DNA of 37,543 nucleotides. Origin: CAZGSG01 sp964528095. GTDB taxonomy: Bacteria > Bacteroidota > Bacteroidia > Chitinophagales > Chitinophagaceae. The notes below the pieces were generated by a model, which saw only the letters and a list, made by a program, of their open reading frames with translations, was not told where the DNA came from and did no database searches. The DNA lies in the NCBI GenBank assembly GCA_964528095.1, contig CAZGSG010000015.1, forward strand, positions 1 to 37,543, written 5' to 3'. Positions 16,047-24,610 of this stretch are shown piece by piece (the first letter of the stretch is position 1; each line of letters begins with the position of its first letter). A program made the translations under genes and the position numbers.

Positions 16047-17447
16047 TTAGAAACATCCTCCTTCCGGGTTCAGGACAAAGGGAGAAAAAGCATCCTGTTC
16101 TCCTTTAGGAAATTGAAGAATAAACCCATTACAATTCCAGGGAGAGCCACGGCGGTCTACGTTTGCACCGCTCCTTGCACCTATCCTTTTGATCTCATTG
16201 TAGCGATTCCCTTCTGCAACCAGCTCAAGTTCTCTTTCACTGCGTGTGGTACTGATTACCAGCCCTGCAGTAGATGCAAGTGGTAAATTATTGGTAGTTC
16301 CTCCGTAAGCACGGGTGAGCAATTGATTGATGTCTCCTATTGCTACCGTTAATGCCGCAGGATTAGTTGCCGCTATCTCGGCGCCGCTTTCGGCACGGAT
16401 CAGTTTTATTTCAGTTAAATGAACAAGAGGAAGATCAAAAAAATCTTTATTGTATTTGGTTGTTACATTATACCCTGCTTGTAAAGTACTACTGTACCAC
16501 GCCTTCCTCAAATCGGCCGCTTTACTGGTGGCGAAGGTGTAAAATAGACTGGTGTAATTAAGAACGGGTATATTCCTGTCGGAGCGATAGTTGCCTCTTA
16601 ACTCACCGCCAGGCTGGAACCTGTTTACTTCATTGGCGATATTCAAAATGCCCTCGGTGCTAAGACCCGCGGAAAATCTTTTATCAAAAGTATTATCAAG
16701 TGTGAACTTATTACTTACGATCACTTCATTTGCGTAGTTATAGGCATTCGTAAAATCATTCATCTGAAAATAGACCTTTGCGAGATAGGCTTTTGCAGCC
16801 CATTTTGTTGCCTTATAAAATTTACCATCAGGTGATACATCAGGAAGCTGCGTTTCTGCTTTTTTCAGATCGGCGATCACCTGGTCATATACTTCTTTTA
16901 CTGTGGCTCTCTGTTTGGAGGCAATAAGTATCTCGGTACGAAGCGGTACACCATAATGAGAATTATCGCTCGAGTAGCCCCAGGGCTGGGCAAATATTCT
17001 TACCAATTCAAAATGTGCAATTGCCCTGCTTAATAAAGCCTGCGCTTCCACATTACTACGATTCGATTCACTGGCAAGCGACAGTTTATTTAAAACAATA
17101 TTGGCAACGTTAATAATACGATATGCTTTCTTATAAAGAGCATCTCTTGTACCACCAAAGATGGAATTTTGCCTTTTATAGATCTCGGCAAAATCACCAG
17201 TGAATTTGCTGCCATCTAGTTCATCGGCAAGCATATCAGTAAGTGATTGTACTCTTCCACCCAGGAATTCGTTATCTCCCAGCAGCGTATACTCTCCATT
17301 TAAAAATGTAAGAAGACCAGCTTCATCTTTGAGCGCATCTTCTTCTGTGAGCTGACCTTGTGGAGGTTTCTCTAAAAATTTCTTACAGCCGGTTGTCAGC
17401 AGGAGTAAGGTAAACACCGGCAAGAAAATGAATAAACTGCGTTTCAT
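16047..17447 (-). CDS. susD: SusD/RagB-like glycan-binding lipoprotein
   Basis: A 466-residue outer-membrane lipoprotein that caps the SusC channel and delivers oligosaccharides to it. The lipobox is TTGC with C21, followed by the standard KKFLEKPPQGQLTEEDAL start of SusD proteins. The helical TPR-like N-terminal scaffold is seen at YKKAYRIINVANIVL, ARAIAHFELVRIFAQPWGY and AKAYLAKVYFQMNDFTNAYNYANEVI. The C-terminal block LIRAESGAEI…RSERELELVAEGNRYNEIKRIG is the conserved end of the family. The stop follows the codons for PFVLNPEGGCF. It lies 22 bases after susC. Substrate preference for starch is inferred from the SusE/F-like gene and the GH13 amylase in the same locus. Confidence 0.95.
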   Translation of the reverse strand: MKRSLFIFLPVFTLLLLTTGCKKFLEKPPQGQLTEEDALKDEAGLLTFLNGEYTLLGDNEFLGGRVQSLTDMLADELDGSKFTGDFAEIYKRQNSIFGGTRDALYKKAYRIINVANIVLNKLSLASESNRSNVEAQALLSRAIAHFELVRIFAQPWGYSSDNSHYGVPLRTEILIASKQRATVKEVYDQVIADLKKAETQLPDVSPDGKFYKATKWAAKAYLAKVYFQMNDFTNAYNYANEVIVSNKFTLDNTFDKRFSAGLSTEGILNIANEVNRFQPGGELRGNYRSDRNIPVLNYTSLFYTFATSKAADLRKAWYSSTLQAGYNVTTKYNKDFFDLPLVHLTEIKLIRAESGAEIAATNPAALTVAIGDINQLLTRAYGGTTNNLPLASTAGLVISTTRSERELELVAEGNRYNEIKRIGARSGANVDRRGSPWNCNGFILQFPKGEQDAFSPFVLNPEGGCF

Positions 17448-17469
17448 TTTATATAAAGATTTTAATTAT

Positions 17470-20400
17470 TTAAAAAGTTACATTCAGTCCAAACACAACT
17501 GTCCGTTGGGTAGGCGCAGTCAGGTAAGTAATATTCGGACTCAGGTTCCTGTCCTGTGCATTTTCAAAATCCCTGGTAATCTCAGGATCTCCTCCCGGGT
17601 ACTTAGTGAATGTAAGGAGGTTGCTACCTGTAAGGAATAAACGCAGTCCTTTCAATTTCAATTTTGCCAGGCTAGCCGGTGTAAAACGATAAGAAAGGCT
17701 TAACTCGCGCAAACGCATATAGTCTGCATCGCGAAGGAACATGGTTGAGTTAAACTGATCTTCACTTGGAACACCCGGATAATTAGTTGCATCATATACC
17801 AGCTTTGGATATTGAGTTATATCTCCCGGTTGTGTCCAACGGTCAAGAAAGTCTTTTCTGAAATTCCAGTTCTTTTTAGATGCACCCAAAAACTGGTATT
17901 TACCAGAACTCTCATACAGGTTACCTCCAATAACAAACGTGAATAGTGCGCTTATTTCAAAATTCTTATACTCCAATGATGTATTCACTCCACCGATATA
18001 GTCAGGCAATACAGCTCCTGCATATACACGATGGTTCAATGAAAATGTTTTTGTCTGTTTGCCATCTTTATCCAACCAGATTGGTAAACCATCGGAAGGG
18101 TCCGTTCCATAGTAACGTACAAGATAGTTAACGCCAATAGGATAGCCTTCTACAATACGGGTATCATTTGTGCCGCCGCTCACAGCATCAGGGCCCAATT
18201 CATATTGTAATACCTCATTGTAGTTACGTGAAATATTTCCGCCCACGGTCCATTTTAATTTATCTCCGTTGATGATCTTATAATTCAGGCTGACTTCGAT
18301 ACCCTCATTTAATATTTTACTATTACTCAGGTTACGCCAGATATCTCCTAACCCTGTAGCAGATGGGGAGATGCCAGGAGCGAGCAAGATATCAGAAGAC
18401 TCTTTGCGATAGATTGCCACTTCACCAGTAAGCCTGTTGTCAATAGCTGCAAACTCAACACCCGCATCCATATTGATCATGCTTTCCCATTTCAGGTCAG
18501 GATTGCCCAGATTATTCAGGTAAAGAGTGGGTGCCCCTGTATAGTTATTACCGCCACGCTGGTAGTTATCATAATAAACACCGGAGGGGATATTCGCATT
18601 GCCTACTACACCGTAGCTGGCTCTGAGCTTCAGGAAATTGATCCAGCTGATATTCTTCATGAAATTTTCCTCACTAACTGTCCATGCAGCAGAAGCCGCC
18701 GGGAAGAAGCCATATTTATTGTTTGTTCCAAATTTGGAAGACCCGTCTATACGGCCGGTGAACTGGAATGAATAACGGTCTTTGAGATTATAATTCAGGC
18801 GACCGAAGAAACTGGTAAACGTCCATGCGTCTTTTTGTCTTTCGCTCATACTTCCATTGTTCAATAACTTATCCCGCAGGTTTTTGAAAGCCTGGTTAGA
18901 GTTCACGTTATACCAGTATGGAACTGCAGCATACTGCCCAATCTCCGAAGTATATTCTTTTAAAGAAACAGATTGATTTTCCTGTCCTAACAAAAAGTTG
19001 AATTTATTTTCCTTGCCGATATTAAAGAGATAATTCGCGGTAAATGTAGTGGTCCAGTTAGTTCCCCAGTAAGGATATCGTTTTGCATAACCAGAATCTA
19101 CAGTGCTATACTGCGTCCATAGATTTGTTTCGTATTGATCATCCGTGGCATTCCGGTACTCCATTGAACCCACTCCTTTAATGAACAGGTTTTTAATTGG
19201 TTGAAGCTCTATCGATAATCCACCTAAGAAACGATTATCTACTTCCCTGCGTTTTGTTTCATTCAATCTCCTGATAGGATTCGTTGTATTGATAACGTAA
19301 GAGCCATTTGCATTATAAGGTGCATAAATAGGAAGTGCAGCCGACATAGCATCTCCTATACCACCGTCCCATGCAGCAGGCACACGTTTGTTTATACCTC
19401 TGTTGAAACCGGTAGTCAGTGATATTTTCAAAATGTCGATTGGCTTGTAATCCATATTCAGCCTGGCGCTGAGGCGATCATAGGCATTTGCTTTGATATA
19501 CCCTTCATTTTCACTATAACTCAGATTAGCAAAAGTTTTTAATTTTTGCGTGCCCATATTCATAGATACATTGTGCTCATTAATAAACCCTGTTTGGGTA
19601 AGCAATTTCCACCAATCGGTGTTATTCGCTTTTGCCTGTGCCAGGGTAAGTGTACCAGGAAGTGGCGCCTGGCCGGTATTACCACTATTTACCCATGCTT
19701 CCTGTCTTAATTGCAGCCATTCCGGCCCATCTACAAATGAGGGTTTGATAGCGGCATTGGAAATACCCAGCTTATTGCTATAAGTAAATGAAGGTTTACC
19801 GTTTTTACCTCTTTTAGTTGTTATTAATATAACTCCGTTCGCGCCACGGCTACCATATATACCCGTAGCTCCAGCATCTTTTAAAATCTCCACGGATTCA
19901 ATGTCGGCGGGATTTATTGATGAAAGAGGGTTCTGGTTCATCCCGCCCTGGTTGCTACGTAAAAATGGATCGGACACAATGGGTATGCCATCCACAACAT
20001 ATAAAGGATCTGAACTTGCAGAAATAGAACCTACCCCGCGTACACGAATCACAGAACCGGATCCCGCAAGGCCATTACCCTGTATTACCTGTACTCCAGG
20101 AGCTTTACCTTGTAATGCGGCTTCAAAACTGGGTACAGGAATGGCATTTATTTTTTCACTGCTCACTCTTGATACCGCACCTGTAACATCTTTCTTGCGT
20201 TGCGTACCATAACCAACCACTACTACTTCACCCAATGAAGCATTGTTCATGGTCAGGGCAACATCCATTGCACCGCCTTTACTATCAATTGAGATCTCTT
20301 TTGAGTTGAACCCTACCGAGGAAATGACCAATGTGGTACTACCTGCAGGCGCAGATATGCGATAAGATCCGTCGCCGGAAGTCTGAACGGCAATACGTGT

Positions 20401-20559
20401 TCCCTTTACCGTTACAGTTACACCAGGTACACCCGATCCGTCTTTGGAATCGGTGACCCTTCCTGTAACAACCCTGTCTTGTGAATAGGAGAATAGAGCA
20501 AGAAAAAGCAGTGTACATAGTACAGCTGCCTTGAGCAAGTTTCTGCAGGACATAAGCAA
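17470..20559 (-). CDS. susC: SusC/RagA TonB-dependent outer-membrane transporter
   Basis: A 1029-residue TonB-dependent importer. Order of parts: signal peptide (about 1-26, ending FSYSQ), carboxypeptidase-regulatory-like domain (about 29-105, VTGRVTDSKDGSGVPGVTVTVKG), TonB-box-like GEVVVVGYGTQRKKDVTGAV (about 110-129), plug domain (LQGKAPGVQVIQGNG, SDPLYVVDGIPI, SVEILKDAGATGIYGSRGANGVILITTKRG), and a beta barrel ending in RTVVFGLNVTF with the terminal aromatic residue. It should import malto-oligosaccharides across the outer membrane using TonB energy, paired with SusD. The first gene of the operon, it has a consensus-like promoter at 20615-20645 overlapped by a palindrome. The ATG at 20559 or the one two codons later (20553) could be the start. 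Confidence 0.96.
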   Translation of the reverse strand: MLMSCRNLLKAAVLCTLLFLALFSYSQDRVVTGRVTDSKDGSGVPGVTVTVKGTRIAVQTSGDGSYRISAPAGSTTLVISSVGFNSKEISIDSKGGAMDVALTMNNASLGEVVVVGYGTQRKKDVTGAVSRVSSEKINAIPVPSFEAALQGKAPGVQVIQGNGLAGSGSVIRVRGVGSISASSDPLYVVDGIPIVSDPFLRSNQGGMNQNPLSSINPADIESVEILKDAGATGIYGSRGANGVILITTKRGKNGKPSFTYSNKLGISNAAIKPSFVDGPEWLQLRQEAWVNSGNTGQAPLPGTLTLAQAKANNTDWWKLLTQTGFINEHNVSMNMGTQKLKTFANLSYSENEGYIKANAYDRLSARLNMDYKPIDILKISLTTGFNRGINKRVPAAWDGGIGDAMSAALPIYAPYNANGSYVINTTNPIRRLNETKRREVDNRFLGGLSIELQPIKNLFIKGVGSMEYRNATDDQYETNLWTQYSTVDSGYAKRYPYWGTNWTTTFTANYLFNIGKENKFNFLLGQENQSVSLKEYTSEIGQYAAVPYWYNVNSNQAFKNLRDKLLNNGSMSERQKDAWTFTSFFGRLNYNLKDRYSFQFTGRIDGSSKFGTNNKYGFFPAASAAWTVSEENFMKNISWINFLKLRASYGVVGNANIPSGVYYDNYQRGGNNYTGAPTLYLNNLGNPDLKWESMINMDAGVEFAAIDNRLTGEVAIYRKESSDILLAPGISPSATGLGDIWRNLSNSKILNEGIEVSLNYKIINGDKLKWTVGGNISRNYNEVLQYELGPDAVSGGTNDTRIVEGYPIGVNYLVRYYGTDPSDGLPIWLDKDGKQTKTFSLNHRVYAGAVLPDYIGGVNTSLEYKNFEISALFTFVIGGNLYESSGKYQFLGASKKNWNFRKDFLDRWTQPGDITQYPKLVYDATNYPGVPSEDQFNSTMFLRDADYMRLRELSLSYRFTPASLAKLKLKGLRLFLTGSNLLTFTKYPGGDPEITRDFENAQDRNLSPNITYLTAPTQRTVVFGLNVTF

Positions 20560-20590
20560 TCGTTAATGGTTAAGCAATTCTATTTTTAGA

Positions 20591-20607
20591 AATACACAAT
20601 GTGTATT
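20591..20607. promoter_or_regulatory. Palindromic operator candidate at susC
   Basis: The perfect palindrome AATACACAATGTGTATT lies just past the predicted transcription start. Its core ACACAATGT recurs at 20612-20620, exactly 18 bases away, overlapping the -7 box. A related GCATTGTGT occurs at 24553-24561, between the amylase and ligA. It is a good candidate binding site for the NUDIX-type regulator encoded next to it; the link is inference. Confidence 0.6.
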
Positions 20608-20614
20608 TAGAACA

Positions 20615-20645
20615 CAATGTTAATACAATTTTTTTTCTGCACAAA
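20615..20645 (-). promoter_or_regulatory. Predicted susC operon promoter
   Basis: On the minus strand, TTTG (20645-20642), 19 bases, then TAACATTG (20622-20615), one mismatch from TAnnTTTG. Predicted start near 20610, about 50 bases before the ATG. The -33 element lies in one arm of a separate inverted repeat (CTGCACAAA at 20637-20645 with TTTGTGCAG at 20652-20660). Confidence 0.6.
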
Positions 20646-20715
20646 TTAAATTTTGTGCAGAATATCATTTCAGGCTTTGCCTGGCATGATCCGGGTCAAC
20701 GTTTTACGGTTTCGG

Positions 20716-21444
20716 TCAGGAGGCAATGGCGGCGGTGCTTTTTTTGCGATTGGTCTTGCGCCGGTATTCGGGCTTTACCTTGTATAATTTGCCCGGACGG
20801 TGTGGCACATCATCTTCCATCTCATTGATATCCATAAGCCAATCCTTAATAGCAATCTTTTTCCGGAAGTTTCTCCGATCAAGGTCTACTGATAAAATAG
20901 CCTGGTATAATTCCTGGAGTTCCCTGAGCGAAAATTTTTCCGGCAAAAGATTGAATACCACGGGATGTTCCATCACCTGCTCACGCAGCCTGCTGAGGCA
21001 GGTGTCCAATATGGCCTTGTGATCGAATGCCAGTCTTTTAATGGTATTTACCGGGTGCCAGTGCAGCTCGTTATTATCAAGCCTTAACTTATGATGTTTA
21101 ATATCGATCAGGGAATAATAAGCCGTGGTAATAACCCGTCCTGACGGGTGACGATTGAGGCTGCCAAAAGTATGCACCTGTTCCAGGAATACATCATCCA
21201 TGCCGGTCCGGTCCCTTAATACCCGGTAAGAAGCCGCGTCCAGGTCTTCATCCGGGCGGACCAGGTCTCCTAACAATGAATTCAACCCTGAAAACTCAGC
21301 AAGGTCAGAACGTATCAGCAAAACTTTCAGTTCCTTTTCATCATAGCCGAATATTACACAGTCGACCGATATGGCGATATTGAAATAGTCGAGGTGACTT
21401 ATCTTTTCCAACTCTGCGGTCTTGAGACGCGGATCTTTTGACAT
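20716..21444 (-). CDS. NUDIX-domain transcriptional regulator (NrtR/AraR-like)
   Basis: A 242-residue protein with an N-terminal NUDIX domain (about 20-155) and a C-terminal winged-helix-like part (about 160-225, FSLRELQELYQAILSVDLDRRNFRKKIA) with a basic tail. The Nudix box (residues 59-82) is degenerate: the catalytic REUXEE pattern reads R74-V-L-R-D-R79, so two of three key glutamates are replaced. That fits a ligand-sensing, non-hydrolytic domain, as in the NrtR/AraR regulators. AraR of Bacteroides controls arabinose genes and is the known precedent. Lying between the amylase and susC on the same strand, it is probably the local regulator of the locus, binding the palindrome in front of susC. 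The ligand might be a sugar or sugar phosphate; this is inferred. Confidence 0.88.
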   Translation of the reverse strand: MSKDPRLKTAELEKISHLDYFNIAISVDCVIFGYDEKELKVLLIRSDLAEFSGLNSLLGDLVRPDEDLDAASYRVLRDRTGMDDVFLEQVHTFGSLNRHPSGRVITTAYYSLIDIKHHKLRLDNNELHWHPVNTIKRLAFDHKAILDTCLSRLREQVMEHPVVFNLLPEKFSLRELQELYQAILSVDLDRRNFRKKIAIKDWLMDINEMEDDVPHRPGKLYKVKPEYRRKTNRKKSTAAIAS

Positions 21445-21552
21445 AATTATCTTTTAAAATTATTGAACGGCTGTTATCTTACTACTTTCACAGATTCTGC
21501 CTATATATTGTTACCTAATACGTTGAACCCAGGTATTACGTTTTTATCAAAA

Positions 21553-24468
21553 TTATTGAATCACTACTTTAAGTGTCTGTACTTTATTCTTAGCCTGTAT
21601 TCTTAATAAGTACAGGCCGGCCGGCAAACCCTGCGTTTTTTTAAATGGCAAGACATGTTTACCCTTCGAAAGAGTTCCTGTATAAACAATCGCTAACTGT
21701 TTGCCTTCCAGGGTCATCATTCTCATTTCAACCTTTCCTGTTTCAGGATTTTCCATTTCTACATAACTATTACCAGCAACAGGGTTAGGAAAAATAAGCG
21801 CGTTTAATACATCCGAAGGTCTATTAATAGTAAAAACAGGTGTGGTAATGACATTCGTAATATTTTTATTAAGATAAACATGATACTCCCCGGGTTGCAG
21901 GGCTAATACCTGTGCAGACCCTGTGGCAGTAATCGTTTCGCCCGTCAGGTAATCATACCAGGTGCCGCTGCCAGGGAAAGTCAACGTGGCGTTGAGGCCT
22001 ACCACATCAAAGTTAGCAACGATCATTGCGCTCAAATCGGGAGATGAGATGGTAAAATATTTGACAGCATTTATGAGGCTATAGCTGAAATTGGTACTAT
22101 TAAATAACGCTGTCTGCGTGGTTCTTAATTTCAGCAACGCAGCATATACATCAACCAGTCTTTTTCTTTTCGCATCCTGCATATATTGCCAGCGTGGTTC
22201 TTTCCGGTCCAGTTTACAGGTTTGATTAATCTCGTAAGGCTGGGGAATTGAATTATCAACACAGGCAAAAATAGATTTATCATATCCTCTTTCACCAAAT
22301 TCCCAGATCATTTTAGGCCCGGGAATAGTAATAAATAAACTGGCCGCAGCTTCCATACGCCGAAGAGCGATCGAATCCATTTTAACATTGTAAGCCGCAT
22401 TGGTAGAGTTGCCATACGTGAGGTTTTTATACATCATCCTTTCTTCATCATGGCTTTCCATATATCCTACCAGGTGAGGATTGGTAAATCCTCTTTCATT
22501 GCTACTGTATACGATAGATGAAAAATTGGAATTAGCATTATAACCCATCGTCGCTTCGGTATATGCTTTATTCTCCCGCGCTCCGCCCCACATAAGGAAG
22601 CCCATGTTCTGAAGCGCCTGCTCTTCTGTAGCGGTAGCCAGATGTTCCAGTATCATATATGCTGAAGGGAAGTATTTCCATACAGTATCCGCATATGTTC
22701 TCAGGATATCGATACGGCTCTGATCATATGCGCTGAACTGTCCATCATCAGCAGAAGGCTTTTGCGTAAGGCCTTTTGTAAAATCCAGGCGATAGCCATC
22801 CATTTTATATTCCCTTAACCAGAAATCCAATACCCGCTTCCAATAGTATTTTGTAGCAGCGCTTTCATGATTGAAGTCATTGCCAAATCCGAAAGCATGT
22901 GGTTGTACCGGGTTTAACCACGGATTATCTGAGGCCGGTCTGTTTTGCCCGCTGTTCCAGTAGAGTTGCGCCAGCGGCGATTGGTTATACACATGGTTGG
23001 GCACTACATCCATTATAACCGCTATCTTTTTGCTATGGCATGAATCAATGAATTCCTTGAGCTTATTTTTTGTTCCATAGTACTTATCAGGAGCAAATGA
23101 AAAAGATGGATTGTAGCCCCAACTATCATTATTTTCAAATTCACTCACCGGCATCAGTTCAATGGCGTTAACGCCCAGCCGCTGGATATACGTTAATGTA
23201 TCGATCATCGTTTGCCAGCGATGTGCATCAGTAAAATCGCGGACCAGTACTTCATATATCAGCAGGTTCTTTTTATCAGGTCGTGTGAAAGCAGCGTCGC
23301 GCCAGGTATATTGAGCCGGAGCTGTTTGCAGGATACTGACAATACCTGTTTGTCCTGCGGGATATGTACGCAGGCCCGGGTATACGTCGGCTGTTATCTG
23401 ATTATCATTACCTGGATCCAGTATCTTTTCTGTATACGGTTCCGCGATTTTCAATGTACCATCGACCAGGTATTGGAAAGCATATTCAGTACCAGGTGTA
23501 AGACCGGTAATGGTTTTCCACCAGTAATTGCCGTCGGGTGTTTTGGTCATCTGGTATTGCGATTGTTCGGCCCAGTTACTTCCTGCAAATTCCCCAATGA
23601 TACAAACCCTGCCTTTATTGGGTGCATAGAGCACCAATGTTGCTTCTGTATTTCCCGCGGCATAATTAATTCCGTCTCTTACTCCGGGCGGTAGTGGCGC
23701 GGTTGTTACCGGGTTGCTCACAAAAAACTGGAAGGTAGCAGTGCTGGTAATCGCACCGTCAACAGCCTCTGCTATAACTGTATTATTGCCTGCAACTGTT
23801 AATACAGGCGTGGCTGTGATACTTGTAGCATTGGACTGCGTTTGTATATCATTACCATTCAGCTTCAGCTTTAAGGCTGCTGATTTATTCGTGATAGCAG
23901 TAATTATAATATTATCGCCTGTTGTTTTCGTGATTGGTTCAGGGGCAGGAACAAATAACGGTTGGTAAAAAGGACTGGTAAATTTTACAGCGATATTGTT
24001 ATCAGATAAAGGAATGAACATATCACTGTTATCTGTGTTCGCAGCTTTTTTTACAAGATCCGGGTTGGCATTTGCATCCCTGAAAAGAATACCAATCTTA
24101 TTGATTGTTTCTCCTGCGGGAACTCCGAAAAAACTCCTGATATTAGTGATCGTATACTGGTATTTATTATTCCCAAGCGAAGTCGCTTTTAATGCTGGCG
24201 TTGCGCTTCCATAGGTTCCTCCTGTACTGCCATTTACATATAACCATTGTCTTCCACCGTTATTACTCAGGTTGGTAGTTACACCTATATGTACATATAT
24301 ATTATTGGGATCGGAGTAATTATTAAGTCCCTGGTTTCCCTTTGTAGCGTCAAGGGTAATAGTAATGTTATCATTATCTTTTGGAAAGTCCGGGGTCCAG
24401 GTAAGCAGCTGTCCAAAACAGAGAGTAGTAAAAGTCAGGATAGCAGCCAGCAAAACAATCTTCTTCAT
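21553..24468 (-). CDS. Secreted GH13 alpha-amylase with T9SS sorting domain
   Basis: A 971-residue exported glycoside hydrolase of family 13. Order: signal peptide (MKKIVLLAAILTFTTLCFGQ), N-terminal beta module (about 25-155) resembling the exported protein downstream, Ig-like part (about 180-255), CBM48-like early-set module (about 270-360, TLVLYAPNKGRVCIIGEFAGSNW), catalytic barrel (about 385-780), C-terminal beta domain, and a type A T9SS sorting domain (about 885-971, IFPNPVAGNSYVEM…GLPAGLYLLRI). Catalytic regions are DVVPNH, GYRLDF (nucleophile D562), ILEH (acid E608) and ESHDE (D674). It should cut alpha-1,4-glucans outside the cell or at its surface and feed oligomers to SusCD. It is the most upstream gene of the locus, 108 bases before the regulator gene, and divergent from ligA. 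Confidence 0.95.
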   Translation of the reverse strand: MKKIVLLAAILTFTTLCFGQLLTWTPDFPKDNDNITITLDATKGNQGLNNYSDPNNIYVHIGVTTNLSNNGGRQWLYVNGSTGGTYGSATPALKATSLGNNKYQYTITNIRSFFGVPAGETINKIGILFRDANANPDLVKKAANTDNSDMFIPLSDNNIAVKFTSPFYQPLFVPAPEPITKTTGDNIIITAITNKSAALKLKLNGNDIQTQSNATSITATPVLTVAGNNTVIAEAVDGAITSTATFQFFVSNPVTTAPLPPGVRDGINYAAGNTEATLVLYAPNKGRVCIIGEFAGSNWAEQSQYQMTKTPDGNYWWKTITGLTPGTEYAFQYLVDGTLKIAEPYTEKILDPGNDNQITADVYPGLRTYPAGQTGIVSILQTAPAQYTWRDAAFTRPDKKNLLIYEVLVRDFTDAHRWQTMIDTLTYIQRLGVNAIELMPVSEFENNDSWGYNPSFSFAPDKYYGTKNKLKEFIDSCHSKKIAVIMDVVPNHVYNQSPLAQLYWNSGQNRPASDNPWLNPVQPHAFGFGNDFNHESAATKYYWKRVLDFWLREYKMDGYRLDFTKGLTQKPSADDGQFSAYDQSRIDILRTYADTVWKYFPSAYMILEHLATATEEQALQNMGFLMWGGARENKAYTEATMGYNANSNFSSIVYSSNERGFTNPHLVGYMESHDEERMMYKNLTYGNSTNAAYNVKMDSIALRRMEAAASLFITIPGPKMIWEFGERGYDKSIFACVDNSIPQPYEINQTCKLDRKEPRWQYMQDAKRKRLVDVYAALLKLRTTQTALFNSTNFSYSLINAVKYFTISSPDLSAMIVANFDVVGLNATLTFPGSGTWYDYLTGETITATGSAQVLALQPGEYHVYLNKNITNVITTPVFTINRPSDVLNALIFPNPVAGNSYVEMENPETGKVEMRMMTLEGKQLAIVYTGTLSKGKHVLPFKKTQGLPAGLYLLRIQAKNKVQTLKVVIQ

Positions 24469-24610
24469 GACAAGCAGGTTATTTAGAATCGTTAGTCAGG
24501 CTAAGATACAAATATGTACTTATAACACATTAAATTTCTGAAATTTTCTTTGCATTGTGTAAAACGGCTTATCCTGCGACCACCTACCTTTACAATGAAA
24601 CTGATGATCA
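24469..24610. promoter_or_regulatory. Divergent promoter region, amylase and ligA
   Basis: 142 bases between two divergent starts. GCATTGTGT at 24553-24561 is one base off the 9-base element repeated at susC (ACATTGTGT on the minus strand). CATATTTG on the minus strand near 24515 is a one-mismatch -7 candidate for the amylase. TACCTTTA near 24587 is a one-mismatch -7 candidate for ligA. No strong assignment is possible. Confidence 0.35.

Noticed and set aside
20671..20683. CAGGCTTTGCCTG hairpin after the NUDIX gene as a terminator
   Set aside because: The stem is only 5 bp and is not followed by a T-run on either strand.
23212..23694. 160-residue plus-strand frame inside the amylase
   Set aside because: Antisense to the conserved GH13 gene; Cys/Ile-rich, with no domain features.
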